From Nonomuraea basaltis (GTDB taxonomy: Bacteria; Actinomycetota; Actinomycetes; Streptosporangiales; Streptosporangiaceae), in contig NZ_VCJS01000093.1 in assembly GCF_005893125.1 (NCBI RefSeq), positions 1-47,731 of the forward strand: 47,731 bases of DNA, read 5' to 3'. The notes beneath the pieces are model-generated. The model saw nothing but the letters and a program-made list of their open reading frames with translations, was not told where the DNA came from and searched no databases. The position numbers and the translations under genes are program-made. Positions 6,845-15,755 of the stretch are shown here, in pieces. Numbering within the stretch: position 1 is the stretch's first letter; each line of letters begins with the position of its first letter.

Positions 6845-8503
6845 ATGAACAGGTACAGCCGTCGAGGATTCCTCACAGCGACGCTGGTGGCGGGCTCGGC
6901 AGCCGCAATACCAGGCTGGATCGGGACGGGAACGGCGGCTGCCGCGAGCACCCCGTTCACCCTTGGGGTGGCGTCGGGCGATCCGGCGCCCGACGGGGTC
7001 GTGTTGTGGACCAGGCTGGCTCCTGAGCCGCTCGCCCTGGACGGCCGCGGCGGTATGCCGGAGCAGGCCGTAAAGGTACAGTGGCAGGTCGCCGCTGATG
7101 ACCGGTTCCGGCGTGTCGTTCGCGAGGGGATCAGCCTGGCCAGACCGGAGCGTGGGCACAGCGTGCACGTTGAGCTGCACGGCCTGCGTCCCGGCAGGGA
7201 GTACTTCTATCGGTTCCGCGCGGGCGGCGAGATCAGCCCGGTCGGCCGGACCAAGACCACGCCCGCGCCGGGGGCGGACATGAGCGCCCTGGCGTTCGCC
7301 TTCGTCTCCTGTCAGTGCTGGTATGAGGGCTTCTACACCGCCTACCGGCACCTGGCCCAGGAGGACCTGGACGTGGTCCTCCACCTCGGCGACTACATCT
7401 ACGAGTACGGCGTGGGCGCCACCGGCGGGGTGCGCGGGCTCAGCCTGCCCGAGCAGTACCTGAAGGAGACCTTCACCCTCACGGAGTACCGCAACCGGCA
7501 CGCCCTCTACCGGACCGACCCCGACCTGCAGGCCGCGCACGCGGCGTTCCCCTGGATGGTGACGGTCGACGACCACGACGTGGAGAACAACTGGGCCAAG
7601 GACATCTCCCAGATCGACACCGAGCCCGACCAGGACCCGCAGGTCTTCCTGCAACGGCGGGCCGCCGCGTTCCAGGCGTACTACGAGCACCTGCCGCTGC
7701 GCCGCGCCTCCATGCCTGGAGGGCCTGACATGCGGCTCTATCGGCGCGCGTCCTTCGGCAGGCTGGCGACCTTCAACGTGCTCGACACCCGCCAGTATCG
7801 CGACGACCAGCCGTGCGGCGACGGATTGGACGTCGGATGCGCGGACCGGCTGGACCCGAACCGGACGATGCTGGGCGCCAGGCAGGAGGAGTGGCTGCTC
7901 GGCGGCCTCGCGCGCTCGCGTACGACGTGGAACGTGCTGGCGCAGCAACTGCTCATGGCGCCGCTCGACCACGACGCCAGTCCCGACGTGCAGGCCTTCG
8001 GCATGGATCTGTGGGACGGCTACGCCTCCGCCCGCGCCCGGCTGCTGTCGGGGATGGTGGAGCACAACGTGCGCAATCCGGTGGTGCTGTCCGGTGACAT
8101 CCACCGCAGCCTGGCGGCTGAGCTCAAGCCCGACTTCGACGACCCGAACTCTCCGGTCATGGGCGTGGAGTTCGCCGGGACCTCGATCGCCTCCGGCAAG
8201 GACGGCGCCGACCAGGACGGGCTCGGGCAGACGTTCCTCGCCGCCAATCCGCACCTGAAGTTCCACAACGTTCAGCGTGGCTACGTGCGCGCCACGGCGA
8301 CTCCGGAGACGTTGACCGTCGACTACCGGATCGTGCCCTACGTTACGCGGCCTGGAGCGCCCATCTCGACTCGTGCGTCGTTCGCGGTGGAGGCGGGCAA
8401 CCCCGGCCTGCACCAGACAGCGGACAACCCGCCGATCGGCGTTCTGAGCATTCCGGACGTGGCCGGCGAGCTGGACCATCTCGCCGAGCAACCGCAACGC
8501 TGA
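6845..8503 (+). CDS. phoD: PhoD-family alkaline phosphatase/phosphodiesterase (Tat-exported)
   Basis: This 552-residue metallophosphatase is predicted to release phosphate from phosphodiesters or phosphomonoesters outside the cell. The start chosen has AGGAG 7 bases upstream; an in-frame ATG at 6824 is possible. The N-terminus SRRGFLTATLVAGSAAA is a twin-arginine signal ending near AAAAS. A PhoD N-terminal domain (PFTLGVASGDPAPDGVVLWTRL) precedes the metallophosphatase core: FVSCQCWYEGF, VLHLGDYIYEYG, MVTVDDHDVENNWA and NPVVLSGDIH supply the Ca/Fe ligands known for this family (the Cys in VSCQ and the acidic clusters). It seems transcribed alone; no pho-box is obvious. Its link with the sugar clusters is only positional. 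Confidence 0.92.
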   Translation: MNRYSRRGFLTATLVAGSAAAIPGWIGTGTAAAASTPFTLGVASGDPAPDGVVLWTRLAPEPLALDGRGGMPEQAVKVQWQVAADDRFRRVVREGISLARPERGHSVHVELHGLRPGREYFYRFRAGGEISPVGRTKTTPAPGADMSALAFAFVSCQCWYEGFYTAYRHLAQEDLDVVLHLGDYIYEYGVGATGGVRGLSLPEQYLKETFTLTEYRNRHALYRTDPDLQAAHAAFPWMVTVDDHDVENNWAKDISQIDTEPDQDPQVFLQRRAAAFQAYYEHLPLRRASMPGGPDMRLYRRASFGRLATFNVLDTRQYRDDQPCGDGLDVGCADRLDPNRTMLGARQEEWLLGGLARSRTTWNVLAQQLLMAPLDHDASPDVQAFGMDLWDGYASARARLLSGMVEHNVRNPVVLSGDIHRSLAAELKPDFDDPNSPVMGVEFAGTSIASGKDGADQDGLGQTFLAANPHLKFHNVQRGYVRATATPETLTVDYRIVPYVTRPGAPISTRASFAVEAGNPGLHQTADNPPIGVLSIPDVAGELDHLAEQPQR

Positions 8504-8507
8504 CCAC

Positions 8508-8560
8508 GTCGGGCAGGCGGGCGGGACGGCTTGCTTCCGCGGCCGCTCACCTGCCCGCGC
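8508..8560 (+). terminator. Possible terminator hairpin after phoD
   Basis: GGGCAGG (8511-8517) pairs with CCTGCCC (8550-8556) around a GC-rich, partly self-pairing loop, just after the stop codon. The loop is long and there is no T-run, so this is tentative. Confidence 0.35.
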
Positions 8561-8641
8561 GACGCTTACTCCAGGTCACCCGCCGACCGTCAGCGCTGAT
8601 ACCGCGCCATCTGCTGCAGGTGCGTCGCTCCGGCGTAGGAT

Positions 8642-8665
8642 TCTGGTTTGACCGGTCAAACCAGA
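8642..8665. promoter_or_regulatory. Perfect 24-bp palindromic operator upstream of SDR (GntR/FCD type)
   Basis: The half-site TCTGGTTTGACC is followed directly by its exact reverse complement, 24 bases in all, ending just before the Shine-Dalgarno of the SDR gene at 8678. It contains GGTCAAACC, the same nonamer type (GGTCARACC) found upstream of the GntR gene and twice between the ABC importer and the dehydratase. FadR/FCD-type GntR regulators typically bind TGGT-N-ACCA-like dyads, so the adjacent GntR protein is the obvious binder. Confidence 0.75.
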
Positions 8666-8677
8666 GGAGAATGGATC

Positions 8678-9433
8678 ATGCCCGTACTAGAGGGACGCTC
8701 CGCGTTGATCACCGGTGGCGCAGGAGACATCGGTGCCGCGATGGCCGCCGAGCTGACTCGCAGGGGAGCTCGCGTTACGCTCCTGGACGTGAAGTCGCCT
8801 GCCGAGGCCCGCCCGTGGATCGCCACCGCATCCGCGCACGGCAAGGTGGGCTATGTGCAGGCCGACGTGCGCGATCGGCCGTCCCTGGACGCCGCTGTCG
8901 ACGAGGTCGGGCATCTCGATATCGCAATCGCCAACGCCGGCGTCGTCAAATCCGCCCCGTTCCTGGAAATCTCTGTCGAGCATTGGGAACAACAGCTGGC
9001 GATCAATCTCACCGGCTGCTTCCACACGGCCCAGGCGTCCGCACGGCGCATGGTGGCCCAAGGATCTGGCGGGCGCATCGTGCTGACGGGATCCTGGGTC
9101 GGCACGGTGCCGTGGCCGGAGATCGCGGCCTACAGCGCGTCGAAGGCCGGCGTGGCGATGCTCGCCCGGTCGATGGCCAAGGAGCTGGCACCGCACGGCA
9201 TCCTCGTCAACGCCCTCGCGCCGGGAATCGTGGCCGCGGGCCTGGCCAAGTGGCAGTTCGACAACGAGCCCGCCTACGCCGCGCGGGCCGCCCAGGCCAT
9301 TCCGCTGGGAGTTCCGCAATCCGCCGAGCAGGTGGCCAGGGTGGCCGCGTTCCTGTGCTCACCCGACGCCGACTACATCACCGGCACGACCCTGCTGGCC
9401 GACGGCGGCTGCTCGCTGTTCAACCAGGACTGA
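8678..9433 (+). CDS. Short-chain dehydrogenase/reductase, probable sugar dehydrogenase (cluster A)
   Basis: This is a classical SDR of 251 residues. The cofactor loop TGGAGDIG lies near residues 11-18, LLDVK gives an Asp after beta-2 (NAD preference), NAG lies in IANAGVV, and the active site has Ser in TGSW with YSASK. GAGGA lies 8 bases before the ATG. It is convergent with the GntR gene (32-base gap) and carries the 24-bp palindrome in its promoter, so it is probably co-regulated with the ABC importer and the acid-sugar dehydratase. In that setting it would oxidise a released monosaccharide to the aldonolactone, or a later hydroxyl intermediate. Specificity cannot be read from the sequence. 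Confidence 0.85.
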   Translation: MPVLEGRSALITGGAGDIGAAMAAELTRRGARVTLLDVKSPAEARPWIATASAHGKVGYVQADVRDRPSLDAAVDEVGHLDIAIANAGVVKSAPFLEISVEHWEQQLAINLTGCFHTAQASARRMVAQGSGGRIVLTGSWVGTVPWPEIAAYSASKAGVAMLARSMAKELAPHGILVNALAPGIVAAGLAKWQFDNEPAYAARAAQAIPLGVPQSAEQVARVAAFLCSPDADYITGTTLLADGGCSLFNQD

Positions 9434-9465
9434 CCAGGAGTTGAAGATCAATTTGAAAACAGACC

Positions 9466-10293
9466 CTAGCGCTGACGGGAGTTGGGCTCCAGTCGCAGCA
9501 GGTCGTCGTCAGGGCCGTCGAGCGCGGTCAGCACCGATTCGATGATGCCGTCGAGTGACACACCCGGCCCCATTAGCCGGGTGAGCTCGCGGCGGGCGAG
9601 CGTGTCGAGCCCCTGGTCAAGGTCTTCGCCGTAGTGGTAGTGCGCCACTGACAGGTGGCCCTCCATGGCGCGGCGAGCCCGTTCGGTGTCGCGGTCGGCG
9701 ATCGCCGCGAGGATGTCGTCGTGGTACGGGGCGCCCTCTCGGACGATCGTGGGATCGGCGAGGCTGCGCAGCATGTATTCGAAGGTGAGCCCAGCGATCG
9801 ACAGGAACATCACCTCCAGCACGGAGTTGCGGGCGGCCCGCGCGATGAGGATGTGGAAGGCGATGTCGGCGCGGGCCTTCTCTACGACGTTGCCGGCCAT
9901 CTCGAAGGCGCTCAGCATCTTGCGCAGCGCGGTCAGATCGTCCTCGGTCGCGTTTCGCGCGGCCAGCACGGCGGCGTGGGTCTCCAGCATGATCCGCGCG
10001 TCGGTCACCTCGCGCGGGGTGGCGTTGCGCCGGCGGTAATAGGCCTCCAGCGGGCGGATGCTGTCGACGCTGCTCGGCTCGCGGACGAACGTGCCGCGCC
10101 CGGGAATGACCCGGACCAGCCCACGCTCCTGCAGTTCCTTGATGACTTCACGGACGGAGGGGCGGCTGAGCCCGAAACGCTGGGCAAGCAGCCGCTCGGA
10201 GGGAAGCCGGCTGCCCGGGCTGATCTTCCCGGTGAGCAAGGCGTCCTCGAGATAGGTGGACAGCATGTCACGCGGAACGGCGTCAATCGTCAC
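9466..10293 (-). CDS. GntR-family regulator, FadR/FCD subfamily (cluster A repressor)
   Basis: The GTG at 10293 is preceded by GGAGG with good spacing (GGAGGATCACCGGTG), so the first ~7 residues of the longer frame are dropped, leaving 275 residues. The winged helix spans about 10-70: LPSERLLAQRFGLSRPSVREVIKELQERGLV, then a wing with PGRGTFV. The FCD sensor domain follows with the metal-site pattern DIAFH, PYHDDI and MEGHL, typical of regulators that bind carboxylated sugars or organic acids. GGTCAGACC at 10322 lies about 30 bases upstream, consistent with autoregulation. The likely effector is an acid sugar of the pathway. Confidence 0.9.
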   Translation of the reverse strand: MTIDAVPRDMLSTYLEDALLTGKISPGSRLPSERLLAQRFGLSRPSVREVIKELQERGLVRVIPGRGTFVREPSSVDSIRPLEAYYRRRNATPREVTDARIMLETHAAVLAARNATEDDLTALRKMLSAFEMAGNVVEKARADIAFHILIARAARNSVLEVMFLSIAGLTFEYMLRSLADPTIVREGAPYHDDILAAIADRDTERARRAMEGHLSVAHYHYGEDLDQGLDTLARRELTRLMGPGVSLDGIIESVLTALDGPDDDLLRLEPNSRQR

Positions 10294-10321
10294 CGGTGAT
10301 CCTCCCGACAGCACCCCGCGC

Positions 10322-10330
10322 GGTCAGACC
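10322..10330. promoter_or_regulatory. GGTCAGACC site upstream of the gntR gene
   Basis: This nonamer, shared with the other cluster A promoters, sits in the 78-base gap between the GntR gene and the glycosidase gene. It is probably the autoregulatory site. Confidence 0.5.
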
Positions 10331-10371
10331 GGATGCTATTTCCCGCCCCCGCCGGAGGCAAACGTCCCTGA

Positions 10372-12597
10372 TCATGATAGCCGACGGTATGTCATGCGGA
10401 CGGTGACGTCGTCGACCGTGGCCAGCGGGATCCGCCCGTCGGCGGGCGGCACCGCGCGGCCGTCGACGGTGATCTCGGTGGGTCGCTCCGCGGCCCCCTC
10501 GGGAAGGGGCAGGCTCAGGGAGAGCCGGTCCGGGGCCGGGTGAGCGTCGCCCTGGCGGGTGTAGCGGACGGTGACCGTGACCACGTCCGTGTGCTCGGTC
10601 GTGACGTGCAGGCTGACCGGCCCGAAGCGGGTGGTGCTGCGCTCCAGCTCGATGGTCTGACCGGCCCTGAACCACCCAGCCGGTGCGGCGGGCAGCAGTT
10701 CGAGTGTGTCGTCCCGCTCGAACAGCAGCAGATGCCTGACCAGCCGCACGAATTCGGCCGAGGCCCAGTTGTGCGGCATGTCGCCCCACAGCTGCCCGTT
10801 GCCGGTGGCGGTCAGCGACTGCTCCTCCCGCCATACGCGGGTGGGCGCGGCATGGTTGGCGAAGGCGTAGAGGTAGTCGACCGCCTTGTCGGCACGGCCG
10901 GCGTAGAGCCACGCGTGCGCGGCGAACGAGGCGGCGTAGGGCCAGACGGCGCGGTAGGGCAGCCAGCCGGTCTCGGCAGGAATCCCCTGCTCGTCATCGA
11001 GCACGTCGAACAGCGTCAGCAGGTCGGTGACCACGTGGTCGCCGGGCTCGAACACCTCGCCCGGCCAGATGGCCTGGCACAGCGCCCACGTGGCGCTGCC
11101 GGGCCGGATCCGATGCCATGCGGCCACGTCGGCCTCGACGGGACCAGCGTGGTAGTGATGCGATCCGCTCTCCGGATGGATCATGGGCAGGTACGCGAGT
11201 CCTTCCTCGCGGTGCCGGCGGGCCGCCGTGTCGAAGTTGGCGCGCAGCTGGAGGTACTGCGCGTGAATCGCGTTGCGATCGGATGCGCGGCCGAGCATCG
11301 TCGCTCCCCTGACCGCGGCGCGCAGCCCCGCGAGCGTCCACAGCGTGGTGGTGTACTCCGCCCGTACGCCTGCCACTCCTCCGTCGGCGAACGCCGGCGG
11401 CATCAGGCCGTGCAGCGGGTGGCCGGCGGGCAACGCGTCGGCCTGGCGGCGCAGGTCGGCGATGTGGTCGATGGCGCGCAGCACCACCGGCCAGTGCGAG
11501 CTGAGCGCGCCACGCGGGTCGGCGCTGAGCTCCGACTGCCGCACCAGCGTGGCGATCGCGATCGCGGTCTCCTTGATGTGCGGTGCCATCTCCAACCCGG
11601 TGATGGAGCCGTCGGGTCTGGCCCGGCGCAGGAGTACCCGCACACCGGCGTCGGCGTCGGCGGCAAAGCCGAGGTAGCGGGCCGCCTCCAGGATGAAATG
11701 GCCATCGACGATCCACAAGCCGCGGTAGACCGTAGCGCCGACCTGCGGCACCGGCAGCCCGTCGCGGATCTCCCGCGCCTGCAGCAGGTTGCGCACGCAG
11801 GCCACCAGCAGGTCCTGCACGGCCGGGTCGGGCACGGTGATCGGCAGCCGTAGCGCTGGAAGCTCGTCCCAGAAGGCGCGGGCACGGGTCAGGGCGGCCT
11901 CGGCCCAGGCCAGGTCCGCGATGGCGGGCGTTTTGGCCACGGCCGGCTGCGGCAGGACCAGTGCCCCGCCGGTACGCCCGCCTGGTCGCAGGATCTCGGG
12001 GGTGACGTCAAGGCCGGTGGCCGGGCGGAATCCGGTCGGGTGGGCGAGATGGAGCCGTTGCGGCCGGTGGACCAGGGCGACAGGGCCGAGCGGCGTGCCG
12101 TCTTGTTCGGCGGTGTCGTCCATCCAGATCGGCTGGGCGGGAGCCTGCTCGGGCGCCACCGAGTAGGCGACGTGGAACGGTGTCGTGCCACCCGTCAGCA
12201 CCGCGTCGCGGTCGTGGTGGTCGATGTGCAGTCCGGTGAGCACCTCGCCGTCGTCGCCGATGTGCGTCAGCTCCCACATCACGACATCGGCGCGGAAGCC
12301 GTCGTGCTCGTGGGCGAAGGCGGTCAGCGTGAGCTCCAGCCGGGGGTAGCGCATGGTGGTGACCACGATGGGGCGTGCGGCGGACTCGGTGCACTGGGTC
12401 ACCGACACGGGCCGGTCGGCGGTCTGGGCGGAGAACTCCACGACGGTGGCGAAGTGCCAGGCCGCGAGGTGCGTCTGTGTGAAGCCGTAGAGCAGGGCGC
12501 CGTCCTCGCGGACCAGGGTCTTGTGCGGGTCGTCGGGCAGGCAGATCGCTGTCCAGCGCGAGGGGGGCGCGAACCGGAAGTCGATGGCGTGGGACAC
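10372..12597 (-). CDS. Six-hairpin glycosidase-superfamily protein, family unassigned (cluster A)
   Basis: A 741-residue cytosolic protein (GTG start, GGAAGG 8 bases upstream) without signal peptide. I do not recognise the exact family. The N-terminal ~200 residues are beta-rich. From about 240 an (alpha/alpha)6-barrel pattern appears: QDLLVACVRNLLQAREI, YRGLWIVDGHFILEAARYLG, then WTLAGLRAA and LCQAIWPGEVF. Near the end WGDMPHNWASAEFVRLVRHLL leads into LELLPAAP and a C-terminal beta domain, the layout of GH78/GH95/GH127-like enzymes. It follows the two permease genes in the same direction, 30 bases downstream, so it should act on imported oligosaccharide. A glycosidase role is inferred; a polysaccharide lyase or phosphorylase is possible. 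Confidence 0.65.
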   Translation of the reverse strand: MSHAIDFRFAPPSRWTAICLPDDPHKTLVREDGALLYGFTQTHLAAWHFATVVEFSAQTADRPVSVTQCTESAARPIVVTTMRYPRLELTLTAFAHEHDGFRADVVMWELTHIGDDGEVLTGLHIDHHDRDAVLTGGTTPFHVAYSVAPEQAPAQPIWMDDTAEQDGTPLGPVALVHRPQRLHLAHPTGFRPATGLDVTPEILRPGGRTGGALVLPQPAVAKTPAIADLAWAEAALTRARAFWDELPALRLPITVPDPAVQDLLVACVRNLLQAREIRDGLPVPQVGATVYRGLWIVDGHFILEAARYLGFAADADAGVRVLLRRARPDGSITGLEMAPHIKETAIAIATLVRQSELSADPRGALSSHWPVVLRAIDHIADLRRQADALPAGHPLHGLMPPAFADGGVAGVRAEYTTTLWTLAGLRAAVRGATMLGRASDRNAIHAQYLQLRANFDTAARRHREEGLAYLPMIHPESGSHHYHAGPVEADVAAWHRIRPGSATWALCQAIWPGEVFEPGDHVVTDLLTLFDVLDDEQGIPAETGWLPYRAVWPYAASFAAHAWLYAGRADKAVDYLYAFANHAAPTRVWREEQSLTATGNGQLWGDMPHNWASAEFVRLVRHLLLFERDDTLELLPAAPAGWFRAGQTIELERSTTRFGPVSLHVTTEHTDVVTVTVRYTRQGDAHPAPDRLSLSLPLPEGAAERPTEITVDGRAVPPADGRIPLATVDDVTVRMTYRRLS

Positions 12598-12627
12598 GTA
12601 CGGAGCCTTCCTTCTACCTCGAAAGGG

Positions 12628-13449
12628 TCAGCCCTTGACGGCGCCCTGCAGCATGCCGCGGATCACATGGCGTTGCAGGAAAAGGTAGACGACGACGACG
12701 GGGACGGTGACGATGAGGGCCCCGGCTGACAGTCCGGCGACGTCGGTGGTGCGCTGGCCGACGAACAGGCCGAGGCCGGCGGGCGCGGTGCGGACGGCCG
12801 GATCCTGCAGCAGCACCAGCGACAGCAGGAACTCGTTCCAGGTCCAGACGAAGAACAGGACCATGAGCGTGGTGACGGCGGGCCGGGCGACAGGCAGCAA
12901 GATACGGAACAGGACGGTGAAGGAGTTGGCGCCGTCCATGCGGGCCGCCTCGATCAGCGCGCGGGGCGTGGAAAGGAAGAAGGCCCGCATCCAGAACGTG
13001 CCGAACGACACCGACAACCCGATCTCGGGCAGCATCAGGCCCAGGTAGTTGTCGGTGAGACCGAACTGGCGCAGGTCGTAGTAGAGCGGCACGACGGTGG
13101 CCTCGTACGGCATGACGATGCCGATCAGCATCACGTAGAAAAGCGGGGTGCTGCCGCGGAACCGCATGGTGCCGAAGGCGTACCCGGTCATGATCGACAG
13201 CACCGTCGCGACCGGGACCACCACCACCGCGACGATCACGCTCGAGGTGATGAGGTCGCCGAAGGAGCCGGTGGTCCACGCCCGCGCGAAGTTGCCCCAC
13301 TGCGGATCGTCTGGCCAGCTCAGGCCGGTGACCGGCGCCCCCTGGGGCTGCAGGGCGACCGAGAGGATGCTGAACAGGGGGAGCAATACGGCAAGGGCGA
13401 ACAGGCACAGGAAGGTGTAGGCGCCGAGCCGTTCGAAACGGGCGTTCAC
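12628..13449 (-). CDS. ABC sugar importer permease, MalG/CUT1 type (cluster A)
   Basis: This inner-membrane permease has 273 residues and about six membrane segments, with the EAA loop reading LIEAARMDGANSFTVLFRILLP, where it would contact the ATPase. Its start overlaps the stop of the MalF-like gene by 4 bases (ATGA), so the pair is translationally coupled. No ATPase gene is in the cluster; actinomycete CUT1 importers commonly share an MsiK-type ATPase encoded elsewhere. Confidence 0.9.
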   Translation of the reverse strand: MNARFERLGAYTFLCLFALAVLLPLFSILSVALQPQGAPVTGLSWPDDPQWGNFARAWTTGSFGDLITSSVIVAVVVVPVATVLSIMTGYAFGTMRFRGSTPLFYVMLIGIVMPYEATVVPLYYDLRQFGLTDNYLGLMLPEIGLSVSFGTFWMRAFFLSTPRALIEAARMDGANSFTVLFRILLPVARPAVTTLMVLFFVWTWNEFLLSLVLLQDPAVRTAPAGLGLFVGQRTTDVAGLSAGALIVTVPVVVVYLFLQRHVIRGMLQGAVKG

Positions 13450-14309
13450 AGCTTCTCCCGCAGCAACCGGGTGATCAACAGGACCACGGTGAAGATGAGC
13501 ACGGTGAGCATCACGGCGACCGCGCAGGCTTCGCCCACGGCCCCCTGGCGGAAGGCCAGCTTGTAGATCTCGAAACCGGGGACGTTGGTGGCGTTGCCCG
13601 GGCCGCCACCGGTGGTGACGTAGACCAGGTCGAAGGAGCGCAGCGCGGCGATCGTGGTGAGCGTGAGCCCCACGGCCATCTCCTGCTTGAGTCCTGGCAA
13701 GGTCACCGCGAAGAACTCCCTGACCGGACCGGCTCCGTCCACGCGGGCCGCCTCGTACAGACTGGCGTCAATCTTGCTGATGCCGGCCAGGAACAACACC
13801 ATGCACAGCCCGGACATCACCCAGGTGCCGACCAGCCCGAGCGCGGGCAGCGCCCAGGTGAAGTCACCCAGCCAGGCGCGGGCCAGCCCGTCCAGGCCGA
13901 CCGCGGACAGCAGCTGGTTGATGGTCCCCTCGTCGGCGTACATCCACCGCCACGCGATGCCGACCACCACCGCGGTCGCCACCTGGGGCAGGAAGATCAC
14001 GGTGCGGAAGAAGCCCAGCCCGCGCAGCCGGAACCGCGACAGTACCGAGGCCAGCACCAGTCCCAGGCCGACGGGCAGCGCGGCGAAGAAGAACAGAAAC
14101 ACCATCGAGTGACTGAAAGCGGTGCGGACGTCGGGATCGGCCAGCTGCTCGGTGTAGTTGTCCAGCCCGGTCCAGGTGCCGAGGGTGATGCCGTCCCAGT
14201 CGTACAGCGACAGCCAGGCGGTGTGCCCCAGCGGCCCCAGAACGAACAGCGCGAAGACCAGGAAGCCGGGCAGGATGTAAAGGTAGGCGACTCTGGAGTT
14301 GGCCCTCAT
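13446..14309 (-). CDS. ABC sugar importer permease, MalF/UgpA type (cluster A)
   Basis: This is the partner permease, 287 residues with six predicted membrane helices beginning VAYLYILPGFLVFALFVLGP. The EAA loop is LYEAARVDGAGPVREFFAVTLPG. It lies 6 bases downstream of the binding-protein gene and overlaps the next permease. The three genes form a complete CUT1 membrane and binding unit for an oligosaccharide. Confidence 0.9.
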   Translation of the reverse strand: MRANSRVAYLYILPGFLVFALFVLGPLGHTAWLSLYDWDGITLGTWTGLDNYTEQLADPDVRTAFSHSMVFLFFFAALPVGLGLVLASVLSRFRLRGLGFFRTVIFLPQVATAVVVGIAWRWMYADEGTINQLLSAVGLDGLARAWLGDFTWALPALGLVGTWVMSGLCMVLFLAGISKIDASLYEAARVDGAGPVREFFAVTLPGLKQEMAVGLTLTTIAALRSFDLVYVTTGGGPGNATNVPGFEIYKLAFRQGAVGEACAVAVMLTVLIFTVVLLITRLLREKL

Positions 14310-14315
14310 ATCGCC

Positions 14316-15665
14316 CTAGCCGTTGCCGCGTTCGTCGGCCCAGTTCTCCTGGACCGTGGAGATGAGCTTGTCCGGCGTCGTCTTACCGGCGATCAGCTGC
14401 TGGACCGCGGGGAAGAGGGTGTCGCCCATCGACGGGGTCGCCCAGTCGAGGTAGAGCGCCAGCCCGTCGTCGGCGAGAACCTGCTGCCAGGTCTCCACCA
14501 AACCCTCCTGGGCACTGCCCGCCTTGGGCTTGCCCGCGTCACGCTCGGCGACGGGCAGATAACCGCCCTGGAAGAGCGTGGCCGCGTTCTCCGGCCGGGT
14601 CATGAAGTCGATGAAGTTGGCGGCGACGTCGGGGTACTTGGTCTTGGCGGAGATGCTGAACGGCGAGGTGGTCGCGCCCGTCGCGCGGACCGGGTCACCG
14701 GCCTTGACCGGCGGCATCGCGGTGAATCCTGCCTTGCCGTCCATGTTCTCGTCGATACGCGACCGGTTCCAGCTGCCGGAGACCATGAAGACGCCCTTGC
14801 CCTTGACGAACTTGCCGACGCCGTCGCTGTCGGAGGTGCCGTTGGCGGAGGAGTCGATGTAGCCGGCCTCGGCCCATTCCGCGAGGGTCTTGGTGGCCTG
14901 CTGCACACCGGGACTGTCGAAGGTGGCGCCCTTGCGGCCGTAGACCCAGTTGAGCCCGTTCTCGTGCGGCTCGTACTGAGCGATCAGGTCGGACAGCACG
15001 TGATTGCCCGGCCAGGCCTCCAGGTTGCCGAGCTGGATCGGCGTCTCGCCCGCCGCCTTGGCCTTGGCCAGCGCGTCCTGGAAGGCGGCCAGATCCTTGA
15101 AGGGGGTGGTGATGCCGAGCTTGGCGAGCTTGTCCCGGTTGTAGTAAATGCCAACCAGGTTGCCGCCCAAGGCTATGCCGTACAGCTCGCCGGCGCCGAA
15201 GGTCTTGCCGTCCTTGGAGAACCGGGCCTGGTCGAGCAGGCCCGGCTTGAACCGCTCGCTCCAGCCGTACAGCTTGGCGTACTCATCCAGCGGCCGGAGC
15301 AGGCCCGCCTGGACCAGCGGGCCCTGCATCGTCTGCGCCTGGCCGGCCTGGGCGATGTCGGGCGCCGATTCCGAGGACATCTGCAGCTTGATGTTCTTGC
15401 CGTAGTCGGCGAAGGCCGTGTAGGTCGGTTTGATCGTGATGTTGGGGTGAAGCTGCTGATACTTGGCGGCCAGCTGCTCGATCGCCTTTCCCTGGCCGCC
15501 TTCCTCGAAGTGGCTCAATGTCAACGTGACCGGCTCGGTCGGTAGCGCACTGGACACGGCCTTGCCCGCGTCGGGGGCTTCGGTGGGTGCGGCACCAGGG
15601 GCGCAGGCCGTCACGGTGGCGGCTATGAGGGCCAGGCCGGCGATCGTACGTGTCGTCAACGTCAT
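14316..15665 (-). CDS. ABC importer sugar-binding lipoprotein, CUT1 (cluster A)
   Basis: The start at 15665 is preceded by AAAGGAG at 7 bases; the longer frame begins upstream of the operator and is unlikely. The 449-residue protein has a lipoprotein signal (TRTIAGLALIAATVTAC, lipobox TAC), then VTLTLSHFEEGGQGKAIEQL and a MalE/UgpB-like fold with GIYYNRDKLAKLGI and FMVSGSWNRSRID. It should capture an oligosaccharide outside the membrane and deliver it to the two permeases. Transcription probably starts in the gap that also drives the dehydratase in the other direction, where two GGTCAGACC sites lie. Confidence 0.92.
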   Translation of the reverse strand: MTLTTRTIAGLALIAATVTACAPGAAPTEAPDAGKAVSSALPTEPVTLTLSHFEEGGQGKAIEQLAAKYQQLHPNITIKPTYTAFADYGKNIKLQMSSESAPDIAQAGQAQTMQGPLVQAGLLRPLDEYAKLYGWSERFKPGLLDQARFSKDGKTFGAGELYGIALGGNLVGIYYNRDKLAKLGITTPFKDLAAFQDALAKAKAAGETPIQLGNLEAWPGNHVLSDLIAQYEPHENGLNWVYGRKGATFDSPGVQQATKTLAEWAEAGYIDSSANGTSDSDGVGKFVKGKGVFMVSGSWNRSRIDENMDGKAGFTAMPPVKAGDPVRATGATTSPFSISAKTKYPDVAANFIDFMTRPENAATLFQGGYLPVAERDAGKPKAGSAQEGLVETWQQVLADDGLALYLDWATPSMGDTLFPAVQQLIAGKTTPDKLISTVQENWADERGNG

Positions 15666-15689
15666 CGCAGACTCCTTTGCGGGCTTACC

Positions 15690-15698
15690 GGTCAGACC
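15690..15698. promoter_or_regulatory. GGTCAGACC site proximal to the ABC importer gene
   Basis: It lies 25 bases upstream of the binding-protein start, within the longer string TTACCGGTCAGACCACC, and would overlap the leader or promoter. It shares its core with the operators at 8654, 10322 and 15756. Confidence 0.55.
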
Positions 15699-15755
15699 AC
15701 CATCTAGGTAAACAGGAGGTTTCGTCAACCATGCCGGACATCATCCAGGAGTTGC

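Noticed and set aside
10654..10662. Additional GGTCTGACC (complement of GGTCAGACC) inside the glycosidase coding region
   Set aside because: Within coding sequence and not near a start; a 9-mer of this composition is expected by chance in a window this long. The copy at 24536 is likewise not near a cluster A promoter.
14109..15545. 478-residue plus-strand open frame over the sugar-binding protein
   Set aside because: Antisense of a typical lipoprotein with AAAGGAG start; composition is shadow-like.
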